Source: Burkholderiales bacterium
Lineage (GTDB): Bacteria > Pseudomonadota > Gammaproteobacteria > Burkholderiales > Burkholderiaceae_C
Length of the DNA stretch: 7,650 nt
Direction: 5' to 3'
NCBI GenBank assembly: GCA_006227785.1
Contig: SBFU01000439.1
Coordinates: 1 to 7,650 of the forward strand
The translations under genes were made by a program, and so were the position numbers. The notes below the pieces were generated by a model that did no database searches, was not told the DNA's origin, and saw only the letters and a list, made by a program, of their open reading frames with translations. Position 1 is the stretch's first letter. Every line of letters starts with the position of its first letter. Positions 1 to 5,958 of the stretch are shown one piece after another.

Positions 1-419
1 AGGTCGCCTGTGACAGCGAGCACAACGCGGCCATCGCCCTGATCGGAGGAGCCGCTGAAGCGCTCTGCAGGAAGGCCGGCAACGGTGGACGGTCCGACCA
101 GGGTGAGGCTCAGGTTGGTCAATGCCCTTTCTTCCCTGACGCTCGGTCCGGAGCAGGAACTGCCAAGGTACGCATAGGCGATCACGTCTCCCGAGAGGCT
201 GTTGGGTGAGGTCTTTTGAAAGTCGGCACGAAGGTGTGCCGACGCACCGCTGTCCGCAACACAACGGCTGAGCCAGGTACCCACATACTTGGCGACCGGA
301 TCACTGGACGGGTCGCCAGGCAACGGGTCGTCGTTTCCGCCTCCGCAGGCCGACAGCACCGCGATGCAGACGGCGGCAGCGGACACCTTGAGGACGCGCA
401 GCGATTGGGTGGCATTCAT
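1..419 (-). CDS. Putative outer-membrane lipoprotein, N-terminal part (partial)
   Basis: The gene reads leftward from ATG at 417-419 and stays open for 139 codons to the window edge, so the C-terminus is missing. The N-terminus is a lipoprotein signal: a short basic start (R8, K11), a hydrophobic stretch at about residues 12-22, then lipobox LSAC with lipidated C25 and GGG after it. Glycine rather than aspartate after the cysteine suggests outer-membrane sorting (family knowledge of Lol sorting). After a D/P-rich linker comes a YVGTWLSRC segment (45-53) and a second cysteine at 89, possibly a disulfide pair in a small beta-rich domain; this is inference. A GGGAG ribosome site lies 11 bases upstream (complement of 431-435). 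The shorter reading frame starting at 415 in the same direction is a shadow because it lacks the signal peptide. I do not recognise the family. Its function is unknown; the lipoprotein call is strong. Confidence 0.8.
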   Translation of the reverse strand, partial: MNATQSLRVLKVSAAAVCIAVLSACGGGNDDPLPGDPSSDPVAKYVGTWLSRCVADSGASAHLRADFQKTSPNSLSGDVIAYAYLGSSCSGPSVREERALTNLSLTLVGPSTVAGLPAERFSGSSDQGDGRVVLAVTGD

Positions 420-580
420 GGACGTTTTTTCTCCCGATATCAGATGAGGTCAGAGCAACGGCTGCATTGGGCGAAAACGGGAACAGCCGACAGTTGGGGA
501 TTTTGCATGGACGCGGTTCCGGTCACGAACATTTACACGCTTGCAGCCAGCCCTGTCATGTCCAAGGTCGTTTGGCGAAA

Positions 581-1576
581 TCAGGGCATGCCAGTGTTCC
601 CTCGCACCATGGACATGACCTTGTTCATGTCCAGCGAGGCAGCGGTTTGCTGGATCTGAGGCAGGTAGCGTGTCTGCATCTGCTTGGCCGGACCCAGAAG
701 ATCCTGGAAGCTCTCCTTCAGCAGCGCGGTGGACATCACACGGCCCCCTGCGTAATAGCGTTTGGCGACCTGGCCCAGTGCATAGGTGGTGGCAAACGAA
801 AAAGCCATGCCCGTGCCGGCACGCGCGAGCCCGCCCACGGCGCGACCGGCCACTTTGCCCAGCAGGCCGCCCAGCAGCTTGCGTCCGAACTGTTCGATGT
901 ATTGCGAGGCGAGTCCGACACCCACGGTGGCAATGAACTCACGCACATGCCCCTGATCCAGCTCGACTCCGTAGGCCTTGCCGATGCCGTGCACCATCTT
1001 CACCTGCAGCGGGATGATGGCCATCGAGGCCCAGGACTGAGGCAGAAGCTCAAGCGCACCATTGAGCAGTGCGCTGTTGAGGATGCTTTTGTCGACCCTC
1101 GCGCTCAGCGCTTCGTCCGCCATGGCGGTGGATGGGGCTGACGCCTCGACCTGTACGGGTGCGTGCATGGGAGCGCTTGATGCGATCGCACCGGCGCTGG
1201 CGGCGAGCACCGCCTGCTCCTGGGCCTCCAGTTCGGCCACGACCGCAGCTTCCAGCCGGAGGGCCAGCCTGAGTTTGGCGAGAAAGGCGTGCTCCGTCTC
1301 GGTCTGCTGACCGTCGGCATCACACACGCCCACAGCCATTTCATAGGCCAGCTGGCGCAGCTCCGGCGCCTGGAGCACGGACGCAGCGTCCTCCAGGCTC
1401 ACCCGCTTGAGCAGCACGTCCTGGTACAGGCGCGGCAATTCAAGGCCCGACTGCCCGTCGTCCAGGGTGGACGCCAGTTGCCGGATGGCCTGCCGCTCGG
1501 CTTCTGCCTTTTGTCCGTCCGCAAAGGCCGCCATCAGGGCGATCGTCAGGATGGCTTGCTGGTCGTGCTGGTTCAT
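581..1576 (-). CDS. TerB-like and DUF697-like two-domain protein
   Basis: The protein has 331 residues from the ATG at 1574-1576. The N-terminal half (about 5-118) resembles TerB/DjlA-type helical domains. It contains two acidic motifs in similar settings, AFADGQKAEAE (18-28) and CDADGQQTETE (85-95), as in the metal-binding TerB fold. An Ala/Pro/Ser-rich linker follows (about 123-158). The C-terminal half (about 165-275) resembles DUF697 (as in YcjF-like proteins), with PLQVKMVHGIGKAYGVEL at 189-206 and a Gly/Ala-rich hydrophobic region at 235-272 that may insert into or contact a membrane. The family role is not established; a link to envelope stress or tellurite resistance would be inference only. 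An in-frame ATG at 1660 has a better ribosome site (AAGGAGG, 4-base spacer) and would add 28 residues without domain character. I chose 1576 because the TerB-like domain begins there and a GGAG lies 11 bases upstream. The gene is co-directional with its neighbours, with gaps of about 160 bp on each side. Confidence 0.8.
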   Translation of the reverse strand: MNQHDQQAILTIALMAAFADGQKAEAERQAIRQLASTLDDGQSGLELPRLYQDVLLKRVSLEDAASVLQAPELRQLAYEMAVGVCDADGQQTETEHAFLAKLRLALRLEAAVVAELEAQEQAVLAASAGAIASSAPMHAPVQVEASAPSTAMADEALSARVDKSILNSALLNGALELLPQSWASMAIIPLQVKMVHGIGKAYGVELDQGHVREFIATVGVGLASQYIEQFGRKLLGGLLGKVAGRAVGGLARAGTGMAFSFATTYALGQVAKRYYAGGRVMSTALLKESFQDLLGPAKQMQTRYLPQIQQTAASLDMNKVMSMVRGNTGMP

Positions 1577-1661
1577 GTGGCCTGTATCTCCGGTGGGTTC
1601 AATGGTCTGGATGCTAGCGTTGGATGGATCCAGCGACCGCCAACAGGTTCCAGGCCACATG
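1574..1661. repeat. 11-bp perfect inverted repeat over two candidate start codons
   Basis: CATGTGGCCTG at 1574-1584 and CAGGCCACATG at 1651-1661 are exact reverse complements separated by 66 bases. In the leftward mRNA, the 5' arm holds the upstream AUG (1660) just after AAGGAGG, and the 3' arm ends with the AUG at 1576. Pairing of the arms would put both start codons in one stem. That the repeat exists is seen directly; any role in translation control is inference. Confidence 0.55.
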
Positions 1662-1734
1662 CAGCCTCCTTCGAATCAGGCCAAGCACCATATGCAACAC
1701 CCCGCGCAGCGGGATCGCGTTCGGCGCGCCAGCC

Positions 1735-2199
1735 TCAGCTGCGAGCCACGTCGATGGCGTCCTGCGTTGATCGCAGGATGCCCCGCACCAGCGGAAACAT
1801 TTCGCCGATCGCGTCCAGCAGGCTGCCCACTGTCAGGCTGCACACCCAGAGCAGGTGGGTCTGGCCGGCCGTGCAGTGGGACTGGCCCTCGGCCACGGCA
1901 GGTCGGTGGGCCAGGCTCTGGCGCACCGCGGCGCTGAGGCCCTCCAATTCCATGATCTTCAGCCGTGCCGGCTGTGAGGTGGATGTCATGCCCATGCGCG
2001 ACCAGTACGCCATGGCAACCTGCTCCACGAAGACCCGGTCCATGGAAGCCGACATCACCTCGCTGACCCAGGGAACCAGTGGGCTCAGGTGCGCCTTGGT
2101 CGCCTCGTCGGACAGCACCCAGTCGACCAGCGCCGTGGTCTGCTCCAGAAACACCGCCAAGGCGGCCTTGAAACTTTCGAATTGTTCGTCGTCGTTCAT
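1735..2199 (-). CDS. Hypothetical protein, 154 residues
   Basis: I do not recognise this family. The frame is acidic at the N-terminus (MNDDEQFESF) and mostly alpha-helical in appearance. The C-terminal segment (about 114-146) is hydrophobic and amphipathic, with C119 and a LTVGSLLDAIGEMFPLVRGIL stretch, but it has no clear transmembrane helix or signal peptide. Cysteines at 109 and 119 do not form a known metal motif. Coding status is supported by an uninterrupted frame with G/C-ending codons, by the lack of a better frame on either strand, and by an AAAGGG ribosome site 6-7 bases before the chosen ATG. An in-frame ATG at 2226, with AGGAG 12 bases upstream, would add nine residues (MSQEGKGHR); the choice is uncertain. 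The frame stays open far upstream, across the divergent gene, but that extension is a shadow. The gene precedes the TerB/DUF697 gene by 158 bp on the same strand and may share its transcript. Confidence 0.65.
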   Translation of the reverse strand: MNDDEQFESFKAALAVFLEQTTALVDWVLSDEATKAHLSPLVPWVSEVMSASMDRVFVEQVAMAYWSRMGMTSTSQPARLKIMELEGLSAAVRQSLAHRPAVAEGQSHCTAGQTHLLWVCSLTVGSLLDAIGEMFPLVRGILRSTQDAIDVARS

Positions 2200-2433
2200 G
2201 CGGTGCCCTTTGCCTTCCTGTGACATGAAATTCAGCCGCTCCTGCGACTGCCTGTGGCTGGATATCGGCATGTGACGGGAAAACTTGGGCCCATAGGCGC
2301 ACCAAACCTTCGAATGCCGTTGGCCCGATAATCCGGCGGTGGTGATGCCCTTGTCTGTTCGTGCAGACAGGCGGTACCGCCCGACACCCCACTGCCGGTC
2401 TGCGACTGGCAGGCCACCTGCACACAGCTGAAG
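2200..2433. other. Divergent intergenic region
   Basis: This stretch separates the leftward hypothetical gene from the rightward membrane-protein gene and must hold promoters for one or both. I found no convincing -35/-10 pair. The only local structure is a 6-bp inverted repeat TGTCTG (2352-2357) / CAGACA (2364-2369) with a 6-base gap, followed by the short palindrome GCGGTACCGC (2371-2380). Either could be an operator, but both are short enough to occur by chance. Confidence 0.3.
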
Positions 2434-3162
2434 ATGAACGATCCGTCCGACACCAGTCCGCCCAGGCACGAACCCCGTCCATTGCTGGACCTGCTGGTCA
2501 GCCTGTTGATTCCTTCGCTGATCCTCATGAAGCTCAGCGGCGAGGCGCATCTGGGCGCTGACGGCGCGCTGGTGCTCGCCCTGCTTTTTCCGCTGGGCTG
2601 GGGTGGCTTCGAACTGGTGCGATATCGCAAGTTCAACTTCATCGCCCTGCTGGGCCTGGTCAGTGTCCTGCTGACCGGCGGCATCGGGCTTCTCAAGCTC
2701 AGCAGCCAGTGGCTGGCCGTCAAGGAGGCCGCCATTCCCGGTCTGATCGGCCTGGCCGTCCTGGTGTCCACGCGCACCCGCTATCCCCTGATTCGCACGC
2801 TGCTCTACAACAAGAACGTGCTCAACGTGGACAAGATCCATGGCATTCTTGAACAGAACCAGAGTGAAAAGCAGTTCGAAAAAAGCCTTCAGTTGGCCAC
2901 CTACCTTCTGAGCAGCACATTCTTCTTTTCCTCCGCCATGAATTACGCGCTGGCCAAATGGATTGTGGTGAGCCCGTCTGGAAGCGAGGCATTCAACGCG
3001 GAGCTGGGGCGCATGAATCTGCTGAGCTATCCCATGATCGCCATCCCGTCGATGGTCATGACCCTGGCCATCTTTTATTACCTCTGGCGCACCATCCATC
3101 GCCTGACCGGACTGAAGTTCGAAGACGTGCTGGCGAACACAGCAGCAGAGAAGGCCAGTTGA
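2434..3162 (+). CDS. VC0807-family-like integral membrane protein
   Basis: This is a 242-residue polytopic membrane protein. Hydrophobic segments lie near residues 18-33, 42-60, 68-85, 98-112, 155-175 and 197-217, with a basic cytoplasmic-type loop (RTRYPLIRTLLYNKN, 113-127) and a charged stretch (about 131-151) between the fourth and fifth. The KEAAIPGLIGLAVLVSTRTRYPLI region matches what I remember of the VC0807 family, a group of inner-membrane proteins of unknown function. I did not see motifs of transporters or enzymes. The start is the first ATG in frame. Its ribosome site is weak (GAAG directly before the ATG), and no upstream ATG is available, so the start is moderately sure. It is followed by bolA after 124 bp on the same strand. 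In related bacteria I recall the septation-protein-A gene (yciB/ispZ) in this position; this protein is longer and not obviously YciB. The membrane call is firm and the family name less so. Confidence 0.75.
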   Translation: MNDPSDTSPPRHEPRPLLDLLVSLLIPSLILMKLSGEAHLGADGALVLALLFPLGWGGFELVRYRKFNFIALLGLVSVLLTGGIGLLKLSSQWLAVKEAAIPGLIGLAVLVSTRTRYPLIRTLLYNKNVLNVDKIHGILEQNQSEKQFEKSLQLATYLLSSTFFFSSAMNYALAKWIVVSPSGSEAFNAELGRMNLLSYPMIAIPSMVMTLAIFYYLWRTIHRLTGLKFEDVLANTAAEKAS

Positions 3163-3286
3163 GGCCTTCCAGCCTGTGGGCCGGCGCCTGCGGGTTGCCC
3201 TGTCCCTGATGGTCGGACTGCCTTCAGGGTGCTCGACTCGAACCTGGGGTCTTGCTGGCTCCGGAATGAACCACCGAACGAACCCG

Positions 3287-3568
3287 ATGACGCACAGTTC
3301 CCCCCCTATTCCCACCGCCAACGCCCTCGAAACCACCTTACGCCTGGCCCTCGATCCCAGCTTTCTCGAGGTGATCGACGAAAGCGCGGCCCATGCCGGC
3401 CATTCGGGTGCCAATGGTCTTGGCTACGGAACGCACTTTCGGGTGCGGATCGCCAGCCCTCTGTTTGCCGGCCGCAATCGGGTAGCCCAGCACCGCCTTG
3501 TGTATGATGCGCTGCGCGAATTCACGGCCGCCGGCTTGCACGCCCTGGCCATTGAAGTGCGCAATTAA
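3287..3568 (+). CDS. bolA: BolA family protein
   Basis: This is a 93-residue BolA-like protein. It shows the family signature in order: FLEVIDESAAHAGHSGANG (about 25-43), GTHFRVRIASPLFAGRNRVAQHRLVYDAL (about 46-74), and the terminal GLHALAIEV. The HRLVYDAL stretch carries the conserved histidine, and the loop with DES/HAGH is typical of BolA/IbaG proteins. BolA proteins partner with monothiol glutaredoxins to bind or pass on Fe-S clusters and influence cell shape and stress responses (established for the family). I chose ATG 3287 because the N-terminus then matches usual BolA length. An in-frame ATG at 3266 would add seven residues (MNHRTNP). Neither start has a good Shine-Dalgarno sequence. 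The gene stands 92 bp before the prolyl isomerase gene, and the two are often neighbours in beta-proteobacteria as I recall, suggesting a shared transcript. Confidence 0.88.
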   Translation: MTHSSPPIPTANALETTLRLALDPSFLEVIDESAAHAGHSGANGLGYGTHFRVRIASPLFAGRNRVAQHRLVYDALREFTAAGLHALAIEVRN

Positions 3569-3588
3569 GGTGGCCGGACGGCTACCTT
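3567..3588 (+). terminator. Hairpin directly after bolA, weak terminator or mRNA-end stem
   Basis: A 9-bp stem AAGGTGGCC / GGCTACCTT (3567-3575 and 3580-3588, one G-U pair) with loop GGAC begins inside the bolA stop codon. Only three T follow (3587-3589), so efficient termination is doubtful. It may attenuate read-through into the isomerase gene or protect the 3' end of the bolA message. Confidence 0.3.
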
Positions 3589-3660
3589 TGGATACCAGTG
3601 AACCGAAACCGCTGCTCCAGAACCGGCTCCAACGCTCTTCTTTTATTCCCTAGGAACACC

Positions 3661-4440
3661 ATGAAAGTCGCTCTTTCGGCTGTGGCAGCCGCCCTGCTGC
3701 TGGCCGCCAGCCCCTGGGCTGCTGCCCAGAACATCGCCATCGTCAATGGCAAGGCCGTGCCCACGGCACGCGTTGAGCAGCTGGTCAAACAAATCGAAAG
3801 CGGTGGCCGCCAGGTGGACGCTGGCATGCGCGAGCAGCTCAAGGAAGAGGTGATCCTGCGTGAGGTTTTCATGCAGGAAGCCACCCGCCGCGGCATCGCC
3901 GCCACGCCCGAATACCGTGACCAGATGGAACTGGCCCGCCAGACCATCTTGATCCGCGCACTGTTTGCCGACTTCCAGAAGCGCAATCCGGTGACCGATG
4001 CCGACATCAAGGCCGAGTACGACAAGTTCGTTCAGGCCAATGCCGGCAAGGAGTACCGCGCCCGCCACATCCTGGTCGAGTCGGAGGACGAGGCCAAAGC
4101 CATCATCACCTCGATCAAGGGCGGTGCGAAATTCGAGGACATCGCCCGCAAGCAGTCCAAGGATCCGGGTTCCGGCGCCAACGGAGGCGATCTGGACTGG
4201 GCCATGGCCGCCAGCTATGTGACGGAGTTCTCTGAAGCCATGGTCAAGCTCGACAAGGGCCAGATGACGGATGCACCCGTGCGCAGCCAGTTCGGATGGC
4301 ACGTGATCCGTGTCGATGACATTCGCCAGGCACAGTTGCCTGCGCTGGACGACATCAAGGAGCAGATCCAGCAGCAGATGGCTCAGCAGCGCATGACCGA
4401 GTACCAGATGCAGCTGCGCGAGAAAGCCAAGATCCAGTGA
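3661..4440 (+). CDS. Exported parvulin-type peptidyl-prolyl cis-trans isomerase
   Basis: This is a 259-residue precursor of a periplasmic prolyl isomerase of the PpiC/SurA type, which catalyses cis-trans isomerisation of proline bonds and assists folding of exported and outer-membrane proteins (family knowledge). Residues 1-22 form a Sec signal peptide (K2, hydrophobic core to about 16, AAA before Q23). Residues 24-110 form a SurA-N-like helical chaperone region with INVNG-type start (IAIVNGKAV). The single rotamase domain spans about 131-220: ARHILVE (134-140), FEDIARKQSKDPGSGANGGDLDW (158-180) and FGWHVIRV (211-218), with the active-site histidines H136 and H214 present. A Gln-rich coiled C-terminal tail (about 230-255) follows. 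Only one parvulin domain is present, against two in SurA. The start is fixed by the signal peptide and by AGGA 5 bases upstream. A strong terminator follows 24 bp after the stop, so this is the last gene of its unit. Confidence 0.92.
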   Translation: MKVALSAVAAALLLAASPWAAAQNIAIVNGKAVPTARVEQLVKQIESGGRQVDAGMREQLKEEVILREVFMQEATRRGIAATPEYRDQMELARQTILIRALFADFQKRNPVTDADIKAEYDKFVQANAGKEYRARHILVESEDEAKAIITSIKGGAKFEDIARKQSKDPGSGANGGDLDWAMAASYVTEFSEAMVKLDKGQMTDAPVRSQFGWHVIRVDDIRQAQLPALDDIKEQIQQQMAQQRMTEYQMQLREKAKIQ

Positions 4441-4464
4441 TACCGGCTGTTGCCGATCGTCGAG

Positions 4465-4490
4465 AACGCGACCCTGGGTCGCGTTTTTTT
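4465..4490 (+). terminator. Rho-independent terminator after the isomerase gene
   Basis: A perfect stem AACGCGACC (4465-4473) / GGTCGCGTT (4477-4485) with loop CTG is followed by seven T at 4484-4490. This is a textbook intrinsic terminator; it separates the bolA/isomerase block from the operon to its right. Confidence 0.92.
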
Positions 4491-4531
4491 ATGCGCGCTC
4501 GGCGGTGGATCCATCCGGTCTCGTCGAACTG

Positions 4532-4596
4532 GATTTGATCAAATATTGAAAACGATTGGCGAAAGTAGGATAATTTGCCCAATATTTGATCAAATC
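4532..4596. promoter_or_regulatory. Paired operator-like inverted repeats flanking the ligase promoter
   Basis: GATTTGATCAAATATTG (4532-4548) and CAATATTTGATCAAATC (4580-4596) are exact reverse complements with a 31-bp core. Each arm contains the 12-bp palindrome ATTTGATCAAAT (4533-4544 and 4584-4595), so each is itself a plausible dimer site; their centres are 51 bp apart, close to five helical turns. The left arm overlaps the -35 element and the right arm covers the predicted transcription start. The palindrome resembles, as I recall, the ATTGGATCCAAT operator of the GntR/FCD regulator VanR. The GntR-family gene at 7338 is the natural candidate ligand; that assignment is inference. Confidence 0.8.
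4546..4574 (+). promoter_or_regulatory. Predicted sigma70 promoter of the ligase-aminotransferase-regulator operon
   Basis: A -35 box TTGAAA (4546-4551) and a -10 box GATAAT (4569-4574) each match the consensus at five of six positions and are separated by exactly 17 bp. Transcription would start near 4581, giving a leader of only about 20 bases before the ATG at 4602. Confidence 0.7.
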
Positions 4597-4601
4597 AGAA
4601 C

Positions 4602-5945
4602 ATGAGTTCTCCCACTGACATCCGCAGCTTCCTGACCGAACACCGCATCCACGAGGTCGAGTGCGTGATCCCCGACATGACGGGCATCGCACGCGGCAAG
4701 ATCCTGCCCAAGGACCTGTTCCTCAACTCCGGGCACATGCGACTGCCCAAGAGCGTGCTGCTCAACACCGTCAACGGCCAGCAGCCCGACAACACCGAAT
4801 TCGTCGGTGACACCGACCCGGACATGGTCTGCGTGCCCGACTTGTCGACCGCCCGCATGGTGCCGTGGGCGGCCGAACAGGTCGCGGTGATCATCCACGA
4901 CTGCCAGGAGTTCGACGGTTCGCCGGTCGCGCTGTCGCCGCGCGGCGTGCTGCGCCGGGTGCTGGCGCTGTATGAGGCCCAGGGCTGGCAACCGGTGGTC
5001 GCGCCCGAAATGGAGTTCTATCTGGTGGCCCGCCAGCAGAACCCGCACGAGCCGCTGCAGCCGCCACTGGGCCGCACCGGCAAACCCGAAGCCGGCCGGC
5101 AGTCGTATTCGATCGACGCGGTCAACGACTTCGACCCCTTCTTTCTGGAGCTTTCGCGCTTCTGCGAGGTGCACCGCCTGGGCGTGGAAACCCTGATCCA
5201 CGAGGCCGGCGCGGGCCAGATGGAGATCAACTTCACCCACGGCGACGCCATGGACCTGGCCGACCGGGTGTTCCTGTTCAAGCGCACCGTGCGTGAGACC
5301 GCGCTGCGCCACGGCATCTTCGCCACCTTTATGGCCAAGCCGATGGAGGCAGAGCCTGGCAGCGCCATGCACATCCACCAGAGCATTCTGGACCGTGAGA
5401 CCGGCCGCAACATCTTCAGCGACGACGAGGGTGCCGTGACGCCGCACTTCCGGCACTTCATCGCCGGCCTGCAGCGCTACGTGCCCCAGGTCATGCCCAT
5501 GCTGGCGCCCTATGTGAACTCGTACCGGCGCCTGTCGCCGCACATGTCGGCCCCCATCAACGTGCAATGGGGCTACGACAACCGCACCTGCGGCATCCGC
5601 GTGCCCGAGTCCGACGCTGCCAACCGACGGGTGGAAAACCGCGTGCCGGGCGTGGACGTGAACCCCTACCTCGCCATGGCGGCCACCCTGGGCGCCGGCT
5701 ACCTGGGCATGATGGAAAAACGCCAGCCCAGCGAGCCGATGAAAACCAGCGCCTGGGACCGCGACCATGAACTCCCCAGCCACATGGAGGATTCGATCCG
5801 CCGCATGCGCGAGTGCGAGGCCTTGCGCGATGTGTTCGGCGGCGCCTTCATCGACGCCTTCCTCGCGGTCAAGGAACTCGAATACGCCACCTACAACCGG
5901 GTGATCAGCTCCTGGGAGCGCGAACACCTTCTGCTGCTGGTCTGA
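4602..5945 (+). CDS. Glutamine-synthetase-family ligase, probable gamma-glutamyl-amine synthetase
   Basis: The protein has 447 residues, typical of the GlnA-like/PuuA group. These enzymes use ATP to join glutamate to an amine, for example putrescine, isopropylamine or ethanolamine. The N-terminal beta-grasp domain has PDMTGIARGKILP (24-36), the form I associate with amine-glutamylating members. The catalytic domain shows APEMEFYL (134-141; metal ligands E136, E138), HEAGAGQMEIN (200-210; E201, E208), GSAMHIHQS (253-261; H257), NSYRRL (306-311), NRTCGIRVP (327-335) and RVENRVPG (343-350; E345, R347). All main catalytic residues appear present. The DGSS-type loop for ammonium in housekeeping GlnA is not seen, nor the NLYDLP adenylylation segment near the C-terminus, which argues against housekeeping ammonia assimilation. 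The substrate is unknown. The start is supported by N-terminal homology, but no Shine-Dalgarno sequence precedes it; the operator arm ends 5 bases before the ATG. It is the first gene of a three-gene operon. Confidence 0.9.
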   Translation: MSSPTDIRSFLTEHRIHEVECVIPDMTGIARGKILPKDLFLNSGHMRLPKSVLLNTVNGQQPDNTEFVGDTDPDMVCVPDLSTARMVPWAAEQVAVIIHDCQEFDGSPVALSPRGVLRRVLALYEAQGWQPVVAPEMEFYLVARQQNPHEPLQPPLGRTGKPEAGRQSYSIDAVNDFDPFFLELSRFCEVHRLGVETLIHEAGAGQMEINFTHGDAMDLADRVFLFKRTVRETALRHGIFATFMAKPMEAEPGSAMHIHQSILDRETGRNIFSDDEGAVTPHFRHFIAGLQRYVPQVMPMLAPYVNSYRRLSPHMSAPINVQWGYDNRTCGIRVPESDAANRRVENRVPGVDVNPYLAMAATLGAGYLGMMEKRQPSEPMKTSAWDRDHELPSHMEDSIRRMRECEALRDVFGGAFIDAFLAVKELEYATYNRVISSWEREHLLLLV

Positions 5946-5958
5946 GGAGACGCATGCC

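Noticed and set aside
1701..1713. CCCGC-GCA-GCGGG hairpin after the hypothetical gene.
   Set aside because: A 5-bp stem with no T run on either strand is common in GC-rich DNA.
1289..2275. A 328-codon plus-strand frame across the two leftward genes.
   Set aside because: It overlaps the start of the TerB/DUF697 gene and the whole hypothetical gene antisense, with no ribosome site or recognisable motif.
3204..3229. CCCTGA / TCAGGG inverted repeat between the membrane-protein gene and bolA.
   Set aside because: The 6-bp stem has a 14-base loop and no T tract, too weak to call a terminator.
1735..3414. A 559-codon minus-strand frame extending from the hypothetical gene through the membrane-protein gene into bolA.
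   Set aside because: Only the part below 2226 has good coding character and a ribosome site; the rest lies antisense to genes with recognisable products.
4886..4893. Further TGATCA hexamers inside coding regions (near 4887, 5902 and 7226) as extra operator sites.
   Set aside because: They lack the ATTT...AAAT flanks, and a six-base palindrome is expected by chance several times in a window of this size.
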